Origin: Promethearchaeota archaeon
GTDB lineage: Archaea; Asgardarchaeota; Lokiarchaeia; Sigynarchaeales; SOKP01
Direction: 5' to 3'
Length of the DNA stretch: 26,495 nt
Assembly: GCA_014730295.1 (NCBI GenBank)
Contig: WJIN01000323.1
Location: 1-26,495, forward strand
Positions within the stretch are counted from its first letter, which is position 1, and each line of letters starts with the position of its first letter. Under the pieces are notes generated by a model. It saw nothing but the letters and a program-made list of their open reading frames with translations. It did not search any database and had not been told where the DNA came from. Made by a program: the position numbers and the translations under genes. Below, one piece after another: positions 8,263-17,664 of the stretch.

Positions 8263-9846
8263 TCAAAAATCTAATTCACCATCATCGATTATATCATCGA
8301 TATCTACATCGTCATTTTCAATATTTAAAATTTCTTTGAAATCTCCGAACTCTTCTGCGAAATCCTCCTCATCCCAAATCTTATCTATACTAACCTGTTT
8401 CGCTTTTTGTTTCTTTTTCTCTTCTTTTTTCAGTTGTTTATCTGTATTAGGTTTTTTTTCGAGTCTGAGTATTTCTTTAACTTTCTCTAAAATTTTAGGG
8501 TTTAGATCAAACCAATTATCTAATTCCTTTTTAATAATAGTATAATCTGCGTTTTTCGTGAGTTTGTTTTTCAGTTGATTGAGCAATAAGTTAGAAATCT
8601 CACTTTTATGAGCTTTGAAATTTTCCTCTTCTTCTATCGTTGCTAATAATGCCTCTTCTTCTATCCGTTCAAAACTCCATGACTCGTCCACTTCGAGATT
8701 ATATCCAGTTTTGGAAAAAACGTGATTGTTAAGTTTCAATCCCAAGATATAAAATGTATCAAAAATTAAACTCCTCAGTTCAGCTAAGTCAACTTCCAAT
8801 TCTGAATAGGGAACCATTCCCTTAATTGATATATATAGAATAGGTACATCTAGGTTGGTTAAGGGTAAGTTCATATTATTTCTTTCGGGGACTCCCAATT
8901 TTCTGAGTTTAGTTATCACCATATTTTGCGCTTCTTCAAAAGATTTGGACTCCGAGATATCGATCGGGGTAAAAGATAAGAATTTTCTATTGGGAATATT
9001 AGAAAGATCATTGGTATTTCCATTTTCAGATGTCAGAGATTTTACTTGAAAATTATTTTTTTCTGCCGGAAAGATATCAATCAGAAATATCCCGCGTTTT
9101 TCATTATATTCCGTTATCTCGTTTATTTCAAGACTGCCCGGATTAAAGATCCATGGGTCGTTCACAGGTAATTGGTATTGATTATGAAAATGCCCCAGAG
9201 CTAAATAATCCACGTGTTTATGTAATTCTTTTAGCTCTTTATTTATCTCGTAGCCTTTTTTTCTCTTATCATGACCTTGGATGCCGAAGTGCATCAAAAG
9301 TATTATAAACTTGTCATCTTTAGGAATCTCCTCCTTTATAAGAGAAAATAATCCCGGAGTAGAGCTTCCAAAGTAGCTCATACCGTATATTACGGAATCT
9401 TTGATTGTTATTTTGCCTCCTTTATGCTCTCTGTAAGAATAATCAGTAAAGATGATCCTTTTTGAATTCCTATTATATTCTCCAGAAAGTAAAATAATCA
9501 AATTTAAATCAGCTAAAAGTTCCAACCACGTACGATCCGAAAAAAATGGTGTCTCATGATTTCCTTCAATACAAATGATTGGAATTTTAAATCCTAATTC
9601 CTCTTTAGATTTTGATTGAAAATCCTGTATAGTAGTTATTATCTTACTTAAGGTCGATGGATTTATTTTCTGTTCACTATCTATGAAATCTCCGCAAATA
9701 AGGACAAAATCTACTTTTTCGTATATCGCTTTATTTAATAACCATTCAAAGGCTTTAAAAAAATCGTCATATCTCTGTGGTATACCATAGAGTGTCTTTC
9801 CTAAATGCAGATCCGCGGCATGGATAAATCGGATTTTATCTTTCAT
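8263..9846 (-). CDS. mre11: Mre11 DNA repair nuclease
   Basis: A 527-residue manganese-dependent exo/endonuclease of the calcineurin-like phosphoesterase fold, partner of Rad50. The complete two-metal site is visible: D12 and H14 in AADLHLG, D53 in CGDF, N96 and H97 in EGNHE, H186 in LMHFG, and H219 with H221 in LGHFH. After the catalytic and capping domains (to about 300) comes a helical region that should carry the Rad50-binding segment, then a lysine-rich linker (KKEEKKKQKAK) and a very acidic tail ending DDGELDF. The tail is longer than in the compact archaeal Mre11 proteins. A GTGAT ribosome binding site precedes the ATG. It lies 33 bases after the nuclease-helicase gene and 11 bases before rad50. 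Confidence 0.95.
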   Translation of the reverse strand: MKDKIRFIHAADLHLGKTLYGIPQRYDDFFKAFEWLLNKAIYEKVDFVLICGDFIDSEQKINPSTLSKIITTIQDFQSKSKEELGFKIPIICIEGNHETPFFSDRTWLELLADLNLIILLSGEYNRNSKRIIFTDYSYREHKGGKITIKDSVIYGMSYFGSSTPGLFSLIKEEIPKDDKFIILLMHFGIQGHDKRKKGYEINKELKELHKHVDYLALGHFHNQYQLPVNDPWIFNPGSLEINEITEYNEKRGIFLIDIFPAEKNNFQVKSLTSENGNTNDLSNIPNRKFLSFTPIDISESKSFEEAQNMVITKLRKLGVPERNNMNLPLTNLDVPILYISIKGMVPYSELEVDLAELRSLIFDTFYILGLKLNNHVFSKTGYNLEVDESWSFERIEEEALLATIEEEENFKAHKSEISNLLLNQLKNKLTKNADYTIIKKELDNWFDLNPKILEKVKEILRLEKKPNTDKQLKKEEKKKQKAKQVSIDKIWDEEDFAEEFGDFKEILNIENDDVDIDDIIDDGELDF

Positions 9847-9879
9847 GTTATAATCACTTTTTATTCTGACTCTACATAT

Positions 9880-12800
9880 TTATTTATATCTAAATCTGAC
9901 TTTGTGGAGTTCTTCATCAGATCCAGTTTTGATGTTAAGCATGATTTCATTCTTACAATATTCTTTTACAAATCTATAAATTTGTGAGGATTCTTTCAGA
10001 ATTTCTCTTTCCTCTGGAATATATTCAACAAATTTGTCACTAGAGACAAATATAAGCTTACTTTTTGCCCTGGAAGTTAGTACATTAAATCTATTTAAGT
10101 TGTATATGAACTCATCTTCTATTTGCAGTTTATCCTCATCAGATAATCCAATTGAACATATTATAAGGTCCCTATCAGATCCTTGGAACTTTTCAACTGA
10201 ATAAACTGTTTCTTTTAGATGTTGCATTAATTGAGATTTAGGAAGGTTTGTAATCATTTCAAATAATTGAAATACATTTCTGATGATGGTTCGACCTTGA
10301 GCATTATGTGGAGCGACCACCCCTACCTTTTCAGTCCAAAATCTTTTTTCCTCTGTTTCATTATTAGGATTTATCATTAAATAGAATCCTTTCAAGATTT
10401 CTGCTACAATTTGAGCTTCAAAAAGGCTAATACCTATCTCAAATTGTTGTTGATGAATTATTGCGCATGCGACTCTTTGGGGTTCCAAAACTTCCCTAAC
10501 CCATGATTTGTTTATCTTTCCTAGATTCCCCCTTAGAATCCTATTAGCATTTTTTTTGTCGGTAATTAAATTCTCATAAAATCCTAATTGGGAGGTAAAT
10601 TCTACAATATGTCTATGTGAACGGTAATTTACCTTCAATTGTCTCTGTGAAATATTATGTCCCTCCATATAATATCTAAAAATATTGTCTAAAATCATTT
10701 CTAGATTTTTTGGAGGTTTTTTGACTCTTACGGGTGGTAATTGATTGTGATCTCCCACAACAACTACTTTTGTAAGAGAATCCGAGGTTATTGTATTATT
10801 TTGCGGTATTAAAGTTTTTACTACACTCTTAGTCCTTATGAATTGTTTTGGAACCATGAAATCGGGTTTTTTTATTGAAATTTTGGGTTTTTTAATAAAT
10901 TGCAGACTCGACATAAAATAATCTGTAGGTAATTGGCTTGCCTCATCAACGCATATTAAATCAAAGCAAAAGTTTTCGGAAACTCTACTTGTTAGATGAT
11001 ATAATTGATGAGCGTTCGCGAAAATGATGAAATTATCTTCCAATGATTCTTCCAATAGAATTGTTTGGGTAACCGTTCTAGTCTTACCATTTAATTTCCA
11101 AGTTTGTCCATCTTTCATCAAATCATCAACATTTCTCAAGTGGGGTTCATTAGGAATGGGATTTTGGGTTCTAGAATGGAAGAAGATCATCTGAACTTCA
11201 GATGAGGGGGTATGATTTCCCGAGTGGTTCTTGCTTTTCCTGACTTTATCTATAATAACTCTTAGAGCTGTATAAGAAAAGGATGTTATCAAAATTTTTG
11301 ATGTTTTATTCTTTTGGGTACGTCTAATAATAAATTCATCAATCAATGCCGCAATGGTTTGAGATTTCCCGGTTCCCGGGGGTCCCAATATAGCAGATAT
11401 AGTTTTATTTAATGAATTAATTATCGCTTCTTTTTGAGAGGTATCAGGTTTGGGGTTAATTTGTGAGTATAAAGCTGGATTTGCAACTGCTTTATCATAA
11501 TAATTCAATACCTTTGGAGCAAAAAGATAAAGTGAAGGTGTGGAAAAATTCCAATGCTCAGGCCATTTTAATTTAGGGTTACTCCGAATATCCCATAAAA
11601 ATGCTAAAAGCTCTCCTAACCAAGATCGCCCGAAATTATATCTCTGAAGTAGACCAGAATGATTACTGTTATATAATTTATTTGACCATGCATCTGAGCT
11701 GAAATGATATATATACCATTTTTCCGAATTAAAATCTATACTCTCTTCTTCACAAGCTTCAAAAACATTATTTGTACTTGGTTTGGTGGTAATATAATGT
11801 CCTTTTGTTTTTGGATCCCATTCTATTTGTTCAATATCGATAATCCATTTATATATCCTCTTATCCATTTTTAATCCTCTTTTAGGATTCGGTATCAACA
11901 AAACGCGATCACCTTCTTTGAGTTTCATATTGCTTGATAATCCCCTAAGAAAAAAAGTATATTTTAACGACTTACCTTGTAAATCTATGATATTTAAATC
12001 ACTCACTCTTGCGGAGAATAATTTTCCAATACTAAAATCTGGGAACATTGTTCTATAATACTCATCATCCTGCTGTTGTAGAGCAGTATCGAGTCTTGAA
12101 AACAAATACCATACATGCGCAATATCATGAAATTCAGAAGGTAATATCGCACTTTTATAATCGTGTCGACTAATTGTCCGAGCATTTTCCGACATTGCAA
12201 GGTTCCCTTCTTTCTGGAATTGGGAGCGTATACTATCAATAACATGCAATTTGAAGATGATTTGATGCTTTATGATATTCATTTTTTTCTTTTTCTTGTT
12301 TGGATCTGTTTCCCTTAGATATAACAACCACGAGGAAAGATCTAAATAGTTAAAATGTGGAATCCAGTACATTTTAGTATTTATCTCTAAGTTTTTGAAT
12401 AATTTCTTGGCAATACCATGCCACGTATAATTAATTATATCTGGAAATCCCAAACACGACTCTGCGAAACTTTGAATATCAAAAAGTTTTTTATGCTGAT
12501 AAGGATTGCTGACTTCTGTGTCTGAGGGAGTAAAATACATCAAGACTTCTTCATAAGCACCTCTCACAAGAGGCTCACTAATGACCTTATCCAAGTTCCT
12601 CTGAATCATGTCTTGAAGATGTTCGAGCTGATTTCGTGACCAATAGAAAATTCCAGTGTCTGGTCCAATATAGTACGTTCCGTATTTACCGGTTATATCA
12701 ATAACAATATAATCTTCAATAATGTTGCACATTTTTAAGATCCAATTTAATTTGAGAATTGTTTTAATTGTTAGAATAGCTTCACTTTCAGCTGTTATAT

Positions 12801-14367
12801 CCTTATTTACACTCGCAAACCTGTACATTATGCTTGTTCCAGCTAACGTTTTTTCCCCCTTTAAAGATATTTCGATTTTTTCTAATTGTTTCAAACAATT
12901 AAGGAAAAGATCTACATGAACCAACGATATTTCTCTTACTAAATAATCATTTAATTCTTTTTGAATCTCATCTGAAGTTTTCTCCTCTTCCAAGGCGTTT
13001 TTCCAAATTTTCCACCAATTATCAAAAATCCCATGATATTTTAGTTTAGAGGGAATAAACATTTTCAAGAGAATCCCAACAGCAAATATTCGGTCAGTAT
13101 TTCTGTCGTACTCGACATCAAAATTGAGAGAAATAGGAGAATATCTAGGAATTGAATAAGAATAGGTTTGGTTGTTTTTAGGGTATATTATTCGTTTATT
13201 TTTTATTGCTCTGGTTTTTAATTTTAAAGTAGGTAATTCAGAATATAGGGGTTTAGGAATAGCTCCTACTTTGATTTGTTTAATCTTTTGTGAAAGATCT
13301 CCTATGTTTTGTATATCTAATTCATTTTTTAGTTGTTGAGCAATCGATTTTGATGTAAAGGGAATTAAATCTATAGCCCAATTTTCTGGGTGTTCTTTGT
13401 CCTTCATACCAAGTGTTTCTTTACAATCTTCTATAAATTGACAATACCCGCAGCCATCATGGATATTAGTTTTTATTTGTGATATTGGGCAAGGTGCTTT
13501 TTTCCATAATTCCTCTATAACTCCAACGACGCTGGTGTAAATTCTATCCGATTCTTTCCAGCTAATAAAACTAACTACACCATTATCGAACAAATGGTAA
13601 ATAGAATTTAGCACCTTAAATTCGTCTTCTTTTTTTAAGGGTAATATGCCATTATAATTCGCTCTTATATAAAATTCTTTATCCAAGCCTAATTCTTTTA
13701 AAAAATATGCGAAGGTTCTAAGATAATAAAAAATCTCTAAAAAGTGTTTTTTTCCCACATTCTCTTCATTGGTATATTTAATATCAAAAACCGAAATTCC
13801 TATTCGTGTATTTTCCTTTTCTTTTGGAATCAGTTGAATGTTCCCATCAGCTTTAACCTCATATATGGTATCCATATATCTATTAAGTCCATTACCGATG
13901 AATATGAGATCTGGTCTTTGAGAAGCATAATTCACGGGAATTTCCTTATATTTCGCCTTTGGATGAAAAATTTCATAAAAAAATGATTTTGGAATTTTAA
14001 ATTGATGTTCTAATAATAAACGGAGTGAGGGGCCATTTTCACCTCTTAATTTATCAGCTATTTCATTCAAAATTTTAACATTTAATTTTACACTCCCGAT
14101 TATTTCATTTCCCAACACATCCTTAGAAGATTTAAATTCAACATTTTTTAAATTTTTCAAATAAAAATAGACAATTTGTTCATATTCCTTCCCCTTTTCT
14201 TTTAGGTATTTTGTTTGAAATATTAATCGCTCGGGAGGAGTAGATGGTATCGGTCTAACGGGATTAAACCATAAATCTGGTAAATCTCTACCTAATTCTA
14301 AAAATAATCTTCTCTTACAGTTAGTTAAGATATAACTCTGAAGTAAAGTCTTATTAAATTTACCCAT
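9880..14367 (-). CDS. Cas4-like nuclease fused to Dna2/UPF1-type SF1 helicase
   Basis: A 1495-residue fusion. The N-terminus is a Cas4/RecB-like PD-(D/E)xK nuclease: RPDLI (D153), YEVK (E170, K172), a further FDIK at 194-197, and cysteines for an iron-sulfur cluster (C17 in TNCKRR, then C306, C309, C315 in CGYCQFIEDC; C293 is an extra). A middle part from about 411 opens with ISLNFDVEYD, which resembles the DxE motif of DEDD or RNase H-like exonucleases, though the rest of that fold is not clear to me. The C-terminus is an SF1 helicase of the UPF1/Dna2 type: Walker A GPPGTGKS (995-1002), DEAS (1141-1144), GDHNQLPP (1205-1212), VNYRSH (1246-1251), VEKFQGSDRD (1391-1400) and NVLTSRAKSK (1428-1437). 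The order matches TM0106-type RecB nuclease-helicases and eukaryotic Dna2. Lying first in the array before mre11-rad50, it probably does long-range end resection, a task often given to HerA-NurA in archaea. Confidence 0.88.
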   Translation of the reverse strand: MGKFNKTLLQSYILTNCKRRLFLELGRDLPDLWFNPVRPIPSTPPERLIFQTKYLKEKGKEYEQIVYFYLKNLKNVEFKSSKDVLGNEIIGSVKLNVKILNEIADKLRGENGPSLRLLLEHQFKIPKSFFYEIFHPKAKYKEIPVNYASQRPDLIFIGNGLNRYMDTIYEVKADGNIQLIPKEKENTRIGISVFDIKYTNEENVGKKHFLEIFYYLRTFAYFLKELGLDKEFYIRANYNGILPLKKEDEFKVLNSIYHLFDNGVVSFISWKESDRIYTSVVGVIEELWKKAPCPISQIKTNIHDGCGYCQFIEDCKETLGMKDKEHPENWAIDLIPFTSKSIAQQLKNELDIQNIGDLSQKIKQIKVGAIPKPLYSELPTLKLKTRAIKNKRIIYPKNNQTYSYSIPRYSPISLNFDVEYDRNTDRIFAVGILLKMFIPSKLKYHGIFDNWWKIWKNALEEEKTSDEIQKELNDYLVREISLVHVDLFLNCLKQLEKIEISLKGEKTLAGTSIMYRFASVNKDITAESEAILTIKTILKLNWILKMCNIIEDYIVIDITGKYGTYYIGPDTGIFYWSRNQLEHLQDMIQRNLDKVISEPLVRGAYEEVLMYFTPSDTEVSNPYQHKKLFDIQSFAESCLGFPDIINYTWHGIAKKLFKNLEINTKMYWIPHFNYLDLSSWLLYLRETDPNKKKKKMNIIKHQIIFKLHVIDSIRSQFQKEGNLAMSENARTISRHDYKSAILPSEFHDIAHVWYLFSRLDTALQQQDDEYYRTMFPDFSIGKLFSARVSDLNIIDLQGKSLKYTFFLRGLSSNMKLKEGDRVLLIPNPKRGLKMDKRIYKWIIDIEQIEWDPKTKGHYITTKPSTNNVFEACEEESIDFNSEKWYIYHFSSDAWSNKLYNSNHSGLLQRYNFGRSWLGELLAFLWDIRSNPKLKWPEHWNFSTPSLYLFAPKVLNYYDKAVANPALYSQINPKPDTSQKEAIINSLNKTISAILGPPGTGKSQTIAALIDEFIIRRTQKNKTSKILITSFSYTALRVIIDKVRKSKNHSGNHTPSSEVQMIFFHSRTQNPIPNEPHLRNVDDLMKDGQTWKLNGKTRTVTQTILLEESLEDNFIIFANAHQLYHLTSRVSENFCFDLICVDEASQLPTDYFMSSLQFIKKPKISIKKPDFMVPKQFIRTKSVVKTLIPQNNTITSDSLTKVVVVGDHNQLPPVRVKKPPKNLEMILDNIFRYYMEGHNISQRQLKVNYRSHRHIVEFTSQLGFYENLITDKKNANRILRGNLGKINKSWVREVLEPQRVACAIIHQQQFEIGISLFEAQIVAEILKGFYLMINPNNETEEKRFWTEKVGVVAPHNAQGRTIIRNVFQLFEMITNLPKSQLMQHLKETVYSVEKFQGSDRDLIICSIGLSDEDKLQIEDEFIYNLNRFNVLTSRAKSKLIFVSSDKFVEYIPEEREILKESSQIYRFVKEYCKNEIMLNIKTGSDEELHKVRFRYK

Positions 14368-14390
14368 AAAATAGACCGAGATTTATAATG

Positions 14391-14408
14391 AGTATATATA
14401 TTAATTTG
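14391..14408 (-). promoter_or_regulatory. Candidate TATA promoter of the nuclease-helicase/mre11/rad50 array
   Basis: On the minus strand the stretch AAATTAATATATATACTC lies with its centre about 30 bases ahead of the ATG at 14367. An archaeal TATA box at this distance would start transcription some five bases before the ATG, giving a nearly leaderless message, and no ribosome binding site is seen there. The call rests on composition and spacing only, in very AT-rich DNA. Confidence 0.4.
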
Positions 14409-14571
14409 AGTTTTAATAAATAAGAGACTTTACCAATTTTTTGTTAAAGAAAGAATAAATCAAAGTCCAATTTATTCCAAAACATAATTTGATTATAATT
14501 TCTAGCGGATTCGACAATCGAAAATAAGAAAGAAAAAAATTAATAATTCAAATTACCGAATTTCCTTTAAT

Positions 14572-15009
14572 TTACTCTGGTTTCTTTAATTTAAATCTTC
14601 CAATTATGGTCAGTATCACTCCTAAAAATCCAAAACCTCCGTTTAAAGAAATCAGACTAAGCATCCATATTAATAATTCAGCTGAGAGAGTACCAGCATA
14701 AATTCCAGATATAAGATAGACAATTAGCCCAATTAAACCCATACCCGCACCTAAGGAGATGATAAATTTTCCAATTCCATATTGTCCTATAGCGACAATA
14801 ACAGAGCCAATTATAACGCTAGCTCCACCCCCTAAAGCTATATATGTAAAAATTCTCAAAACCAAATTTAATATAGGTGCTAAGCCAGGATTCGCATCTT
14901 CTAATATTGAAAAGACCATAGTAAAAAATGTCACGTCCCCAACAACAGATCCGATAATCATTAGAATACCGCCGATTATGCATAATACAATCCATTTTTT
15001 ATTTTCCAT
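14572..15009 (-). CDS. Small four-helix membrane protein of unknown function
   Basis: A 145-residue protein made of four hydrophobic segments (roughly residues 7-36, 45-73, 78-104 and 110-137) with short loops and a basic C-terminal tail (RFKLKKPE). Glycine-rich helices (GGGASVIIG, SLGAGMGLIG) suggest tight helix packing. I chose the ATG at 15009, because an AGTGATAAG ribosome-binding-like sequence lies just upstream; a GTG three codons earlier would overlap that site. It stands alone between the array and fdhD, more than 80 bases from fdhD and 204 bases from the nuclease-helicase gene. No family is recognised and no function is proposed. Confidence 0.75.
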   Translation of the reverse strand: MENKKWIVLCIIGGILMIIGSVVGDVTFFTMVFSILEDANPGLAPILNLVLRIFTYIALGGGASVIIGSVIVAIGQYGIGKFIISLGAGMGLIGLIVYLISGIYAGTLSAELLIWMLSLISLNGGFGFLGVILTIIGRFKLKKPE

Positions 15010-15097
15010 TCTTATCACTTTCTATAAATAATTTTGAAAAAAAAGATTGAATAATTACTAATATATATTTGGATTATTTTTTAGCAATGGTAATTTT

Positions 15098-15904
15098 TTA
15101 AGAGATTCTGAAAGGATGAGTATAAATATTCATTCTATGTTCTCGAACAAATCCTATTAATGTGGTTCCATACACATCAGCTAGTTTTATCCCAGAATCA
15201 ATTGCGGTCGATACTGATGCAACTATAGGTATCTTAGCCCGAACAGCTTTTAATACTGTATCTCCTGTTAAACGCCCAGTAGAGCAAAGTATGACATTCT
15301 TTAGAGGATGTTTTTTAAATATTAGATCTCCTATCGCCTTATCAATTGCATTATGTCGTCCAATATCCTCCATCAACGTTAATAATTTTCCATTTTTAGC
15401 AAATATAGCACATCCGTGACACCCACCCGTTTGTTTGAACAAAGTTGTTTCCGATTGCATCTTGGAAATAAAATTGGAGATGGTCTCTGCCCCAACTATC
15501 AATTGATTTTGTAGTATGGAAGCAATTTTATCAGAGTCCAGATGTTCTTCAATCATTTTTCTCCAAGGGGGTGAAATTCCACTTGTTGTATCCACTACTC
15601 GCCCTAATGGATTTAACGAGAATGCTTCTTGAGATATGCGATTATTCTCTTTTAGGATTATATTGATTTGAGAATTATTTTCATTTATTTCTAATTCCTC
15701 GATATCATCTATGGTTTTAATAATCTCGGTGAAATAAAGAAATCCTACAGCTAATTCTTTCAAATTTTTAGGTAAACAGATAATTGTTGCAAATGGCTTA
15801 AAGTTAATGGTAATTTCAATTGGTACTTCAATCAAAACTACGTCATCGATAATTTTTCTTTCATCGCCTCTTATTTGAGTTATTTTTACTTTTCTCGTGA
15901 ACAT
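15098..15904 (-). CDS. fdhD: FdhD sulfurtransferase for Mo/W-bis-pyranopterin enzymes
   Basis: A 268-residue FdhD protein. This family passes sulfur from a cysteine desulfurase to the molybdenum or tungsten cofactor of formate-dehydrogenase-type enzymes. Seen: TGGCHGC with the CxxC sulfur-carrier cysteines C162 and C165, EDIGRHNAIDKAIG (about 179-192), STGRLTGDTVLKA, a cofactor-binding region VASVSTAIDSGIKLAD, and the C-terminal GFVREHRMNIYTHPFRI. All hallmarks are present at normal length. No formate dehydrogenase is in the window; the only Mo/W enzyme here is FwdB about 4 kb away, so FwdB or an enzyme elsewhere would be the client. It diverges from the MFS gene across a 216-base intergenic region. 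Confidence 0.93.
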   Translation of the reverse strand: MFTRKVKITQIRGDERKIIDDVVLIEVPIEITINFKPFATIICLPKNLKELAVGFLYFTEIIKTIDDIEELEINENNSQINIILKENNRISQEAFSLNPLGRVVDTTSGISPPWRKMIEEHLDSDKIASILQNQLIVGAETISNFISKMQSETTLFKQTGGCHGCAIFAKNGKLLTLMEDIGRHNAIDKAIGDLIFKKHPLKNVILCSTGRLTGDTVLKAVRAKIPIVASVSTAIDSGIKLADVYGTTLIGFVREHRMNIYTHPFRIS

Positions 15905-15929
15905 TGAAACCGCCTTATTTCTGAGCTAT

Positions 15930-15942
15930 TTTTATAAATCTC
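15930..15942 (-). promoter_or_regulatory. Candidate TATA promoter of fdhD
   Basis: On the minus strand AGATTTATAAAAA is a good match to an archaeal TATA box, centred about 31 bases ahead of the fdhD ATG at 15904. The predicted start site is only a few bases before the ATG, so the message would be almost leaderless. This fits the absence of a ribosome binding site. Confidence 0.5.
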
Positions 15943-16090
15943 TATCTATAAATCAAGAAGGATTGAATCTAAATATATCAATCTATATTAGCGAATCAAT
16001 TTTAGTCTATAAAAATTTATTATTCAACAGAATCAAGTTTTAATTTAGCTACACTATTCTTAAGCGGCCATATGAAAAATGACAAATTTT

Positions 16091-16117
16091 ATGTTTAAAT
16101 AAAAATTCAAAAGGTTA
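16091..16117 (+). promoter_or_regulatory. Candidate promoter and ribosome binding site of the MFS gene
   Basis: TTTAAATAAA (16094-16103) could be a TATA box about 23 bases ahead of the ATG at 16121, and AAAGGT (16110-16115) could be a ribosome binding site. A second, stronger TATA-like run TCTATAAAAATTTAT lies at 16006-16020 and would give a leader of roughly 85 bases. Which is used cannot be told from the sequence. Confidence 0.3.
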
Positions 16118-16120
16118 GTT

Positions 16121-17551
16121 ATGTTGAGAAAGGAAAGGGTAAAAGAAGGTGATAAGACTAGTTTTACTTCAATCATAAAGAAATCTTGGCCTTGCTTTGC
16201 TTCTTACCTTACGATTGCTTTCACGCTCGCGTTTTTATATATAAATATTTTAATCATATCCAACATAATATGGCCGGGAGAAGATTTTCGTTCTACTGAA
16301 ATCGGATTATTATTTGGAATTTCGACCTATATAATGGCTTTTTCTGGACTCTTGTTTGGAAACTTAGCTGATAGAATATCAAGGATCAAACTCTTTTCAG
16401 TTTGTACTTTTCTTTTTGGATTGGGATTTATCTTAAATGGATTCGCTCCCGAAGGTTTGGGCTTTATCACATATTCCTTCTTTATTATTTGTGTTATTAT
16501 TAGAGGTTTTTTTAGTGGGGGATTTTGGCCCGTAATCAATTCATATATAACGGATAGCTCCCTGGAAGATGAACGCTCGCACTTTTTTGGGATTTTAAAT
16601 ACATTATTTCAACTATTTCAATTAATGGGGATGATTTTGGCAGCATTTATGTTCCAGTCTGGACTCTGGAGATATTATTTTTGGATAATTGGTTCAGCCA
16701 TTTCTATGATAGGGTTTTTTATTTTAAGAGGGGAAGAACCAAAACGGGCTTCTAAAAGAGAAGAATTGAAAGATATTATGCATGATACAAATATTTTTTA
16801 TAATTATCGATTAAATACAGAGAGCATTAAAGAGACAATCTTTAAACCAACAAATTTAATCGCTTTTGGCGAAGGTATATTTACCACTATTTTACTTTCA
16901 GTCCCAGATTTCCTTCTGGTAGCTTATATTCAATCTTCCCCCTATAATTTTTCCCCTATCACCTCCAGTTTGTTTATGATCGTATTTGGAGTTCCGGGAA
17001 CAATTATAGGTTCTATCGTTTTTGCCAAACTTTCCGATAAATTATCCAGAAGAAATATCAAAAATCGAATCTATCTCATTGTCTTCTCTTTAATAGGAAT
17101 ATTTACGACTTTTATGATAGTGTTCTTACTCCCGCTCCAGCACTTTACTGTAAGTCAAGGAAATAATTTGATTATTGTATTATCGTTTCCAATTATGTGG
17201 ATCTTAGGACTTGTAGCTTTAGCAGCCCGCTCGATTTTAGGACTCTATAGCATAAATCAACCGCCCTTAATTCAAAAGATTAATTTACCGGAAGCACAAG
17301 GATTTATTAGTTCTACAAACCAATTTCTTGAAAGCATCGGATATGGGACAGGACCAATCTTAGCAGGATTTTTGCTTGAGATTTTTAACCAAAACTATCA
17401 AATTACTGTGACCCTTACAATGAGTATTGGAATTGTTGGCGCATTTTGGTGGTTAATTGCGACGAAATGGATTGATCGGGATGCAGCGCGAATCTCTAAA
17501 ATATTAACAGAACGAAAGGATGAGTTGAATAATAAAACAAAAATGAATTAA
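16121..17551 (+). CDS. Major facilitator superfamily transporter
   Basis: A 476-residue membrane protein with about twelve hydrophobic segments, the size and layout of a secondary transporter of the MFS. The family's motif A is visible between the second and third helices (GNLADRISRIK, 80-90), and a weaker copy of the loop (FAKLSDKLSRRNIKN) falls between helices eight and nine, as expected for two homologous halves. A central charged loop (about 207-245) joins the halves. There is no sequence cue to the substrate. It is divergent from fdhD and co-directional with the PH-like protein 162 bases downstream, from which it is separated by a T-rich probable terminator. Confidence 0.9.
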   Translation: MLRKERVKEGDKTSFTSIIKKSWPCFASYLTIAFTLAFLYINILIISNIIWPGEDFRSTEIGLLFGISTYIMAFSGLLFGNLADRISRIKLFSVCTFLFGLGFILNGFAPEGLGFITYSFFIICVIIRGFFSGGFWPVINSYITDSSLEDERSHFFGILNTLFQLFQLMGMILAAFMFQSGLWRYYFWIIGSAISMIGFFILRGEEPKRASKREELKDIMHDTNIFYNYRLNTESIKETIFKPTNLIAFGEGIFTTILLSVPDFLLVAYIQSSPYNFSPITSSLFMIVFGVPGTIIGSIVFAKLSDKLSRRNIKNRIYLIVFSLIGIFTTFMIVFLLPLQHFTVSQGNNLIIVLSFPIMWILGLVALAARSILGLYSINQPPLIQKINLPEAQGFISSTNQFLESIGYGTGPILAGFLLEIFNQNYQITVTLTMSIGIVGAFWWLIATKWIDRDAARISKILTERKDELNNKTKMN

Positions 17552-17582
17552 TAACATCAAAAACTCGAAGAGAATCATATTA

Positions 17583-17598
17583 TTTTTTCAAACTTTTT
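17583..17598 (+). terminator. T-rich terminator after the MFS gene
   Basis: Two T runs, TTTTTT at 17583-17588 and TTTTT at 17594-17598, lie 31-47 bases after the MFS stop codon. Runs of T without a hairpin are typical archaeal intrinsic terminators. Confidence 0.4.
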
Positions 17599-17664
17599 CT
17601 TCTCATATCACATTTGATAGCAAAAGCAAAGGGATTAAAAATCCTAAATAAATTATACAACCAA

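Noticed and set aside
12003..12245. Minus-strand frame of 80 codons inside the nuclease-helicase gene
   Set aside because: It lies wholly inside the larger gene in another frame and has no ribosome binding site.
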